From Fibrobacteria bacterium (GTDB lineage: Bacteria; Fibrobacterota; Fibrobacteria; UBA11236; JADFYW01), in assembly GCA_015232855.1 (NCBI GenBank), contig JADFYW010000038.1, positions 1-32,728 on the forward strand: DNA of 32,728 bases, in the 5' to 3' direction. Below the pieces are notes generated by a model. The model was not told where the DNA came from and ran no database searches. It saw only the letters and a list, made by a program, of their open reading frames with translations. Below, one piece after another: positions 17,706 through 24,645 of the stretch. The position numbers and the translations under genes are program-made. How positions within the stretch are numbered: the first letter of the stretch is position 1; every line of letters begins with the position of its first letter.

Positions 17706-19403
17706 ATGAATAAAGTATTAGCTGTTATAATCAAATCATTAATTCTTGTGACAATCGGAACCTTAGGTCATGCGGAACCCATTGCATTAGACTCAAATAA
17801 ACAATTGTTTATTGATGATTATCTGATTGAATCTGTTGATGGATTTAACCGTACTCTGCATGAAGGGAAAAAATCTGCCCCTGTTTTAGAGCCGGAAAAG
17901 CCTTGGGAAGGTGGATCAACAAGCACTCCGACTTTATGGGTTAAATCAGTCATTATAGATAGTGGGAAATTTAAAATGCATTACTGGACCACAGGGGATG
18001 GCACTAATGGAGGAAGAAACTGCTATGCGGTTTCTGATGACGGTGTTAACTGGACACGTCCAAACCTGGGAATTCAGTCCTATGCGGGCATTGAAGAAAC
18101 TAATATCACTAATGGAGTCGGTAATGTTACCATAACTAAAAATCCGGATCCTGAACTCCGTTACCAATCTTTAGCTGGTCATCATTTTTTAAAATCAGCA
18201 GATGGCATTAATTTTTCACTGCTGGCAAAACACACTGAATTGGGGGATGTTACAAGCATGGCTTATGATTCTACTGATAATGCCTTTCTCATATGTAAAA
18301 AAGGAGTAAGAAAAGATGGTGATGTGTATAATCCCCGTAAACAATACCAGTATTACTGTAAAGACCTTACCAATTGCACGCAACTTACAAAATTGACAAC
18401 TATAGCTGATGAAATAGACGGACAGGGGTATGTAAAAGCTGCCAGTTACGGCATGGGTATGGGAGCTTATGAAGGGGCGTATATCGGTTTTAATTGGCTG
18501 TTTCAAATTACTAAGCAATATGATGGAATGGAAGATGGCCCTATTGAAGTACAATTCTTGTATAAGCGCCCTTTAGCAGATGATGCCAGAAGGTTCCTTG
18601 GCCAGTGGCAGCGTCCGAGTCATGATCCCATTATACCAAGAGGAAAAAATGGTGAATGGGATGATGGTATGGTTATGACATCAAACACTCCCTTACGGGT
18701 TGATAATGAAATCTGGATGTATTATTCCGGTTGGGATGGGATTCATATGCAGGTTCCCCGTACCTGTAAAATTGGACTTGCTAAATGGCGTCTGGACGGG
18801 TTCATGTCTATGGATGCGGAAGATACAGAAGGAACCTTGTTGACTAAACAGCTGGCTTTCAATGGAAAATATTTACTGGTTAACGCTGATGCATCTGCTG
18901 AAGGGGCCTATATGCTTTTTGAATTGCTGGACAGTACCGGTTCCGTTATCACTGGATATTCAAAAGATGACTGTGATACTGTTAGTGCAGATAGTGTTGA
19001 ACATGTAATAAGCTGGCAGCGAAATAACGAACTATCTGATATGGCTGGTCAACCTGTTCAATTAAAAATTTATGCTGCAAATGCAGAACTCTATGCTATA
19101 AAATTTGGCCAACCGGAGTTTGAACAAATTGTTTCGGTTAATCAGAATGAAAAAGTATCAGGTCCAATACTACAACAATTTAAAGTAAATGGACGCCATA
19201 TTACCGTTCCCGGACAGGTTGAAAGAGTAAATGTATATGATCTGCAGGGAAAATTGATTCTTACTAACAGATTGCAAGAAAATACATCAAACTGGTATTT
19301 AGCAGGAAATCAACGTGCTCAACTGAATCAAGCTGTTTATCTGTTAGAATTATCTGGCCAACGATTTTCAAAAACGATAAAACTGATAAATCAATACAAT
19401 TAA
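17706..19403 (+). CDS. Secreted five-bladed-propeller glycosidase-like protein (GH32/GH43-type fold)
   Basis: Starting at ATG 17706 gives 565 residues. An upstream ATG at 17667 is less likely because the signal peptide MNKVLAVIIK...GHA begins at 17706, with AAGGGG just upstream. The mature protein begins with LDSNKQLFIDDYLIES and a conserved HEGKK...PVLEPEKPWEGG block. It then has YAVSDDGVNWTRPNLGI and a series of propeller blades. This layout matches secreted GH32/GH43-like propeller proteins I know from Planctomycetes and Verrucomicrobia. Their C-terminal beta-sandwich is present too (LLTKQLAFNGKYLLVNADAS, then a GQPVQLKIYAANAELYAIKF stretch). The last ~75 residues look like a sorting domain (VNVYDLQGKLILTN). 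Expected to act on plant or algal sugar polymers outside the cell; catalytic acids not assigned. A Fis-type regulator lies 17 bp downstream, probably co-transcribed. Confidence 0.8.
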   Translation: MNKVLAVIIKSLILVTIGTLGHAEPIALDSNKQLFIDDYLIESVDGFNRTLHEGKKSAPVLEPEKPWEGGSTSTPTLWVKSVIIDSGKFKMHYWTTGDGTNGGRNCYAVSDDGVNWTRPNLGIQSYAGIEETNITNGVGNVTITKNPDPELRYQSLAGHHFLKSADGINFSLLAKHTELGDVTSMAYDSTDNAFLICKKGVRKDGDVYNPRKQYQYYCKDLTNCTQLTKLTTIADEIDGQGYVKAASYGMGMGAYEGAYIGFNWLFQITKQYDGMEDGPIEVQFLYKRPLADDARRFLGQWQRPSHDPIIPRGKNGEWDDGMVMTSNTPLRVDNEIWMYYSGWDGIHMQVPRTCKIGLAKWRLDGFMSMDAEDTEGTLLTKQLAFNGKYLLVNADASAEGAYMLFELLDSTGSVITGYSKDDCDTVSADSVEHVISWQRNNELSDMAGQPVQLKIYAANAELYAIKFGQPEFEQIVSVNQNEKVSGPILQQFKVNGRHITVPGQVERVNVYDLQGKLILTNRLQENTSNWYLAGNQRAQLNQAVYLLELSGQRFSKTIKLINQYN

Positions 19404-19420
19404 TTTAGGAGAGCTGCACT

Positions 19421-19879
19421 ATGTATCAACATATAATAGATTTCCCAAAATTTACTCTACCGGAAAAAAAATCGGACAATGGGGTGTTGCCAAATTTGGT
19501 AAAGCATTTACTGCTAAAACTGAACGCTCTTACCGGTAAACAAATTGGAGACGTATCTGATGAAGTAATGGCCTTTTTACAATCAGATAAGCAGTTTAGA
19601 AATCTTCGTAGACTGGAATATATTCTGGAGTATGCTTATGCGGTGTGCAGTGGAGCCATCATAGAGCAATATCACCTCCCGGAAGAAATGGAAGAAGTAC
19701 AGGGCTTTTTTGTGCATGATGTTGAGCTGAAAAAAATGTCCCAAAAACGAGACAGTGAAATGAAAATAATTTCAGAAGTTCTTAAAGAAACAAAATTTAA
19801 TAAATCAAAGGCTGCTCAGGAGCTTGGAATGAGCAGAAGTACACTTTGGCGGAAAATGAAAAGGTATCAGCTGATTTAG
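19421..19879 (+). CDS. Small NtrC-remnant protein: helical lid plus Fis-type HTH, no ATPase core (copy 2)
   Basis: 152 residues, the same length as its paralog at 8037. Here the sigma-54 activator ancestry is clearer: NLVKHLLLKLNALTGKQI, VSDEVMAFLQSDKQFRNLRR, LEYILEYAYAVCSGAIIEQY and HLPEEM follow the order of the enhancer-binding-protein lid (SxEALxxLxxYxWPGNVRELEN...GxxIxxxHLP). The GNVRELEN element is changed to RNLRRLEY. Residues 112-152 are the Fis HTH (NKSKAAQELGMSRSTLWRKM). No Walker motifs or GAFTGA are present. AGGAG lies upstream, 17 bp after the glycosidase-like gene; the barrel paralog C follows after 363 bp. Probably a dimeric DNA-binding protein; partner and targets unknown. Confidence 0.83.
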   Translation: MYQHIIDFPKFTLPEKKSDNGVLPNLVKHLLLKLNALTGKQIGDVSDEVMAFLQSDKQFRNLRRLEYILEYAYAVCSGAIIEQYHLPEEMEEVQGFFVHDVELKKMSQKRDSEMKIISEVLKETKFNKSKAAQELGMSRSTLWRKMKRYQLI

Positions 19880-19894
19880 CGTCTATGAAGGATA

Positions 19895-19910
19895 TACCTT
19901 TACAAAGGTA
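19895..19910 (+). terminator. Short hairpin after the second Fis-type gene
   Basis: TACCTTT (19895-19901) pairs with AAAGGTA (19904-19910), followed by CTCTTTATG rather than a clean T-run. Weak as a terminator. It lies 15 bp past the stop, at the start of the 363-bp gene-free stretch 19880-20242, which otherwise holds the REPIN-like element at 20011-20148. Confidence 0.35.
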
Positions 19911-20010
19911 CTCTTTATGTCATTACCTGATTTTTCTGTCCTGTGGAGCTTTAGTACAGTGATAATTAGGTCTATCCGCATCAACTAATGAAACATGAAG
20001 TGAAAAAATA

Positions 20011-20148
20011 TCCAAAACCAGTCATTCCGGCTTGTCCGGAATCTTTAACATAGTAGATATGGATTTCTTCTTAGTTAAAATTTGTAAAAAATACAACTCT
20101 ATAGCTATCGTCTTGATTCCCGACGTGGCGGGAATGACTGGCTTTGGA
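20011..20148. repeat. REPIN-like element: two inverted palindromic units
   Basis: Outer arms TCCAAAACCAGTCATTCC (20011-20028) and GGAATGACTGGCTTTGGA (20131-20148) are inverted repeats with one mismatch. Each end contains its own small hairpin: ATTCCGG/CCGGAAT at the left and ATTCCCG/CGGGAAT at the right, so two REP-like units face each other across ~70 bp of AT-rich sequence. This is the architecture of a REPIN, the substrate class of RAYT enzymes, and a RAYT is encoded 2.6 kb upstream. No coding potential. It also sits in the leader region of the barrel paralog C gene. Confidence 0.72.
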
Positions 20149-20242
20149 CATATTTAAGTTAATTAGAATTTTAATTTGATGCACATGCAGTTTTGAGGAA
20201 ATAATTGAAATAGAATTCAAATCACATAAAGGAATCTGTAAC

Positions 20243-23005
20243 ATGAAAAGACACTCTTCAATAATTATGACCACTGCTATGATATACTTATTGTTTTTAA
20301 TACCAAGTCTCCATGCAGGGCTTCCCAAAAACGGCCTGGTGATGATGGACTTACAGAATATTAAAAAAGTCACCTCAAAGCATACACCAGATGATACGTA
20401 TCTTAGTTTTGAAGAAGTTGTTGAAGCGGGGATAAATGGGCTGAATTTCAATAATTTTACCGGAGCAGGAGATAATTATACCTATTCGGAATGGGTAAAA
20501 GAGGCTCATGAATACGGTCTGTGGGTAGCCGGCGGTAACCCGGGGGATTTGGGGAAAATCAAACTGGTGGATATTTATGCCCGGAGCTTTGCTGGTCACC
20601 AATTTGATTTTGTTACACTGAATGCCCCGTGGAATCACCAAGGCTGCGGAGAGTGGTCAGAGCTTATTGATGAAAGCTTTTTTAATAGTATGAAAATCCA
20701 TATTACACAGGTAAATCCGGACTGCAAGGTCCTTATCTCCGACTATAATTGCAATAGCAATTTTAATACCTGGGGTGGAGTAAACGGTCTCATACAACAA
20801 ACATTGATGCCCGGTGAACTCAATACCAATCTTACGCGGGCACAAACATACAAAACCAATACCGGTAAGTTTACCGGTTCCTGGGTCTGGATGGGTAATG
20901 CTGATTATAACGGGTCCGGGGCAAGCTACTCCGACGCTGATTTTAATACCACCTTTGAAAGCGTGTATAATAATCTGGGAAATGTTTTTCTTACCAGATA
21001 CAAGTCAAGAACAGACTGCAATTGGAATGCCCGGGTAGCTGAAATAAAAAAAATGGTGGGCAACAAAGCGGTTACGCTTCCGGTCTGGAAAGACTTTAGC
21101 CCTTCGGAAGAAATTAACCGTTCCGCTCCGGATTGCCAGGTGCAGGTACGTTGTGAAAGCATGGGCCTGAACCCGGAAAGTGTCGAATGCTATTACACAA
21201 ATTCCCCCGTGATTCTGGAAAATACCAAATGGATCCGGCATACAAATGTCAGCGCTACAGGCTCCAAGGGGACAAAAGAGTGGATAACTATTACAGCAAA
21301 AAGTGTCCCCTTCAATAAAGCCAGTGGTACTTTGAATCGGGTTATGTTTAAAATTAAAGACACCTACACCGGTACCTGGTACCGGAGTGCCCATACTGTA
21401 AAACGGGAATATACGGTAAAAATTGGCGGGCGAGATTGGGAAGACCTTGAAAATGGTGCTGTGGTAAACAGTCTGCCGGCCACATTATCGGTAAAGGTAA
21501 AACATCCTTCAGGGATTGATGAAAATACACTTGCTTGTGAGTACAGTACAGATAGAGGCCAGACATGGACGGTTCATGCAGGCTCAACAATTGCTCAGGA
21601 TTCGGGAAATGTGTTTCTGGTAACTGCCACAGGAGTACCATTTATAGAAGACAAAGCTATGCAAAACAAAATACGTTTCACTATAAAAACAAAAACCGGT
21701 GATATATTGAAAAGTGAAGAATATGCGGTAAAAGTAATGCTGGCACCAGTATTATCAAATATTCGGATAAAACGCAATGCAGAATCGGATGTAGATATTG
21801 AAGTAGATGTGCAGGATGAAAGCGGACTGAGAATCGGCACACAGCCTACAGCTCCCAAAGAGGAAACGGTGGCTTTGTATCATTTTGATGGAAATGTTAA
21901 AGATGCATCAGGAAATGGCTATGATGGCGTTTTACAGGGAGACCCTCCGCCAAAGCTTACTACCGGCGCTGCCTGGCAGCCGGAAGGAGTTCAAAGTTAT
22001 TTAACTTGTGTGAGAAAAAATGTTAATAACGCAAATATGGGACACGGTACTATGGGGCTATCCCAAGAATTTACTCTTTCATTCTGGCAGGTTGATGGCG
22101 GTAGTGAAGCGCAGATGGGAATTGGAGATAACGGAATGAAAGGCTCTCTTCACGCCTGGTGGGTGAATAATATCTGGATGTTCCGAGCCTGGAAAGACAA
22201 CCACAGTACTGCTGACGATGAAAGGTATCTTATATCCCTTTCAAAAAGGTTAGACGGATGGATGCATATGGTATTGACATTTGACGGCCGGTATGCCAGA
22301 ACTTATGCTAACGGTCAGTTTACGGGCAAAGCCGACTGGAACGGTTTCTTTTTACATGATTTTGGTCCGCTTATGATAGGGTCCGGAGCTAACACCTATA
22401 GAAGTGGAGGAGGTAGTTTTGATGAAGTCCATCTTATCAACAGAGCGTTAACTCCAGCAGAAATTGCTAGCGAATATTTTTCAGGTATGTATCGTTACAG
22501 CGCTGATGATGGAACATCCTGGAGTGCATGGGAAAAGGCCGGATTTGATAAAACTGATAGTACAACCGAAAAAGCAACTATGTCTCTTACAGGACTGTCT
22601 TTAAGCGGGAGTGCTGATTCAACTTATAAACTCCAGTTATCAATTAGGGACATTAACGGAAATACAGCCTTACGTGAATATGTGATAAACTCTGATTCCG
22701 CTACCGTTCCCGCCAGAGCAGAACCGGTTTATAAACCAGAAATCAAATGTGCTCCGAATCCGTTTTATAACCAAACCAATATTGCAATAACTCTTAAACA
22801 TGAGGAACAAGTGGAAATTAAAATATTCAGTATTGGGGGAAACCTGGTTTGCCGGCTGATATCAGGATTCTTTAAAGCAGGAAACCATGATTTTTACTGG
22901 GACGGAACGGGGAAGAATGGTTTGACAGTTCCTGTAGGACAATATTTTGCAAGTATTAAAACCGGAAACAAAGTTGTGTTGAAGAAACTGATAAAACTAC
23001 AATAA
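20243..23005 (+). CDS. Secreted barrel/Ig/LamG multidomain protein, paralog C
   Basis: A 920-residue paralog of the proteins at 2236 and 5231. A signal peptide (1-25) precedes a barrel-like domain with LSFEEVVEAGINGLNF, SEWVKEAHEYGLWVAG and SDYNCNSNFNTWGGVNG. Where paralog B has Asp-Glu-Pro this copy has Asn-Ala-Pro (127-129). Ig-like domains follow, then a LamG domain (VALYHFDGNVKDASGNGYDG, WMHMVLTFDGRYARTYANGQ, SFDEVHLINRALTPAEI) nested inside an Ig-like domain that resumes at YRYSADDGTSWSAW. The C-terminus is the FlgD-like sorting type (APNPFYNQTNIAI, WDGTGKNGL, GQYFASI), ending KKLIKLQ, close to KKLIKLK of paralog A. AAAGGA precedes the ATG. Probably a secreted polysaccharide-binding protein with uncertain catalytic activity. 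Confidence 0.86.
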   Translation: MKRHSSIIMTTAMIYLLFLIPSLHAGLPKNGLVMMDLQNIKKVTSKHTPDDTYLSFEEVVEAGINGLNFNNFTGAGDNYTYSEWVKEAHEYGLWVAGGNPGDLGKIKLVDIYARSFAGHQFDFVTLNAPWNHQGCGEWSELIDESFFNSMKIHITQVNPDCKVLISDYNCNSNFNTWGGVNGLIQQTLMPGELNTNLTRAQTYKTNTGKFTGSWVWMGNADYNGSGASYSDADFNTTFESVYNNLGNVFLTRYKSRTDCNWNARVAEIKKMVGNKAVTLPVWKDFSPSEEINRSAPDCQVQVRCESMGLNPESVECYYTNSPVILENTKWIRHTNVSATGSKGTKEWITITAKSVPFNKASGTLNRVMFKIKDTYTGTWYRSAHTVKREYTVKIGGRDWEDLENGAVVNSLPATLSVKVKHPSGIDENTLACEYSTDRGQTWTVHAGSTIAQDSGNVFLVTATGVPFIEDKAMQNKIRFTIKTKTGDILKSEEYAVKVMLAPVLSNIRIKRNAESDVDIEVDVQDESGLRIGTQPTAPKEETVALYHFDGNVKDASGNGYDGVLQGDPPPKLTTGAAWQPEGVQSYLTCVRKNVNNANMGHGTMGLSQEFTLSFWQVDGGSEAQMGIGDNGMKGSLHAWWVNNIWMFRAWKDNHSTADDERYLISLSKRLDGWMHMVLTFDGRYARTYANGQFTGKADWNGFFLHDFGPLMIGSGANTYRSGGGSFDEVHLINRALTPAEIASEYFSGMYRYSADDGTSWSAWEKAGFDKTDSTTEKATMSLTGLSLSGSADSTYKLQLSIRDINGNTALREYVINSDSATVPARAEPVYKPEIKCAPNPFYNQTNIAITLKHEEQVEIKIFSIGGNLVCRLISGFFKAGNHDFYWDGTGKNGLTVPVGQYFASIKTGNKVVLKKLIKLQ

Positions 23006-23015
23006 TAGACATTGG

Positions 23016-23043
23016 AGCCAGTGGGTGTTTTGCCGTACTGGCT
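23016..23043. terminator. Hairpin between convergent genes
   Basis: AGCCAGT (23016-23022) and ACTGGCT (23037-23043) form a stem with a 14-base loop in the 55-bp gap between converging genes. AATTTTG follows on the + side and the T content is low on the other side, so termination in both directions is plausible but weakly supported. Confidence 0.45.
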
Positions 23044-23060
23044 GTAAATTTTGTCAGTAC

Positions 23061-24575
23061 CTAAGGAATAACAATTTTAATTATTCTGTGTTTATTAAAT
23101 AATTCAAAATTAACAACATATAAACCTGAAGGAACATTCTGAATGGTATGTATTCCGCTCTGATTTGCTGACTCTGAGTGTATTAATGTTCCATAAAGGT
23201 TATACATCTTTATGGAATAAGACGTTGCGCCTTTAATAAATATCCGTAATCCGTTTTTAAGTGAGGTGAAGGATGTTTCCAGGCCTTTATCAGAATCGTT
23301 CCATACCGTATGAAGCGGATCCTTACAATAGCTGGGATCATGTTTGGTTGCAGTTGAATCATAACTCTGGTACAGAGTGTCCATGCATCCTACAATTTCA
23401 ATAAGCTGGATAGCATCTCTTAATACATATAAATCCCCTGACCGGGACCCCAGATAAATGTTGCCGTTATGATAACTTATAGCGTTATAATCAGGAGCGG
23501 TAAGCAGGTTTTGGGATGTATCATAAAGTGTGGTAATAAAAGTCCAGGTTTCAAAATCAGTAGTAAGCCAGATGTCTTGTAATGAGCAACTGGTGGTTTC
23601 ATTATTACTGATAATGTCAACATACCTTGAAAACATTACAAAGAGCGTGTCCTCTCCTTCAGGTGGGGCCATCTGTTTAATAAACATATTGCTCAAAAAA
23701 GCCCTTTTTTCAAAGCTGACAGAGTCGTTGTCTGTTGGGGCGATGTCTTCAGATAATTCCGGATAATTACCTGTTTTAACCAGAGAATCGTCAACTATAC
23801 TATAAAATTCCCGGACAAAATTGAGCCCGAAAAGCCTGAAGTTATCATTAATATTTACCGGGATATAATACGAGTTTATGCCCTTTACCGGGTTCCAGTT
23901 AGCGCCATGTTTTATATACATAAGAGGCCCACTGGTTCCATTTGTGTTTACCGTATGGGTGTACCCACTTGCAAGAAGGTGTTCACCATCAGAACCTACA
24001 TAATAAAAACGGTGATATTGGTTTTCGTTTGGTGTTGGGATAACAAGGTCAGCCTTCCAGGAAGCACCAATATTTTCTGATACACTTATTTGAGCACTCC
24101 AGCCACCCGTGGCAGCATATAGTTTTCCCTGGTGTTCAACTGCGTCAAAGGTATGGGTACCATCATTTATATCAGCCCCGGCCCTCCACTTTCCCGTATT
24201 TACATCCTTAATAAAAATACTACCGTAAGGAACGCCTCTGGGGTCAATGTCCATAGTTATCAGGGTCCCCTGAAAATTATAAAACCGGTCAATTGTTTCT
24301 GTTCCCGCTGAGTATTCAGCTGCAAAGTTTCCACTATTAATGTCATAGGAAACGATTGCGATAGGACCGGTATTTGCTCCGTAATCACCATAGCCAATGT
24401 ACACCTTATCATGGTAAGTAAATAGGGTATGAATACTTTTTCCAAGTGATGTTGTCTGGGCTTTAATTCCTGGAATGTTAATACGCTTTTCAATAAGGAA
24501 TGGTACCACTGCAAACAAGTTTTCCGATAGAATGGTTAATACAACACTTAGAACCAGTAAAAGGGGCTTTCTCAT
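23061..24575 (-). CDS. Secreted propeller-like protein with Cys-bounded linker and sorting domain
   Basis: 504 residues. A signal peptide (MRKPLLLVLSVVLTILSENLFA) is followed by a repetitive beta-rich body with sugar-enzyme or BNR-like blade features (GKLYAATGGWSAQISVSENI, YHNGNIYLGSRSGDLYVL). I read it as a beta-propeller but cannot name a family. Around residues 399-418 is GCMDTLYQSYDSTATKHDPSYC, printed here as two parts: GCMDTLYQSY and DSTATKHDPSYC. It resembles the GCTDPxAxNYNPxAxxDDGSC motif near the C-termini of many T9SS cargo proteins. The end (MYNLYGTLIHSE, SGLYVVNFEL) is a sorting domain. It is the last gene of the minus-strand run. A small hairpin lies just ahead of its ATG. Confidence 0.75.
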   Translation of the reverse strand: MRKPLLLVLSVVLTILSENLFAVVPFLIEKRINIPGIKAQTTSLGKSIHTLFTYHDKVYIGYGDYGANTGPIAIVSYDINSGNFAAEYSAGTETIDRFYNFQGTLITMDIDPRGVPYGSIFIKDVNTGKWRAGADINDGTHTFDAVEHQGKLYAATGGWSAQISVSENIGASWKADLVIPTPNENQYHRFYYVGSDGEHLLASGYTHTVNTNGTSGPLMYIKHGANWNPVKGINSYYIPVNINDNFRLFGLNFVREFYSIVDDSLVKTGNYPELSEDIAPTDNDSVSFEKRAFLSNMFIKQMAPPEGEDTLFVMFSRYVDIISNNETTSCSLQDIWLTTDFETWTFITTLYDTSQNLLTAPDYNAISYHNGNIYLGSRSGDLYVLRDAIQLIEIVGCMDTLYQSYDSTATKHDPSYCKDPLHTVWNDSDKGLETSFTSLKNGLRIFIKGATSYSIKMYNLYGTLIHSESANQSGIHTIQNVPSGLYVVNFELFNKHRIIKIVIP

Positions 24576-24578
24576 ATT

Positions 24579-24593
24579 ATACGAACCTCGTAT
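24579..24593 (-). promoter_or_regulatory. Small hairpin overlapping the ribosome-binding region of the propeller-like gene
   Basis: Read on the minus strand, ATACGA-GGT-TCGTAT ends three bases before the ATG, and the only Shine-Dalgarno-like sequence (GAGG) lies in its loop and stem edge. Read on the plus strand the same hairpin is followed by eight T residues and would look like a terminator, but no plus-strand gene runs into it. The six-pair stem is short, so any effect on translation is speculative. Confidence 0.35.
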
Positions 24594-24645
24594 TTTTTTT
24601 AAACATTATTTTGGCTGCTGCAAAAAGGATGCAGACCGGAAAGAA

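Noticed and set aside
24579..24601. Hairpin plus eight T on the plus strand considered as a terminator
   Set aside because: No plus-strand gene reads into it; both flanking genes are on the minus strand.
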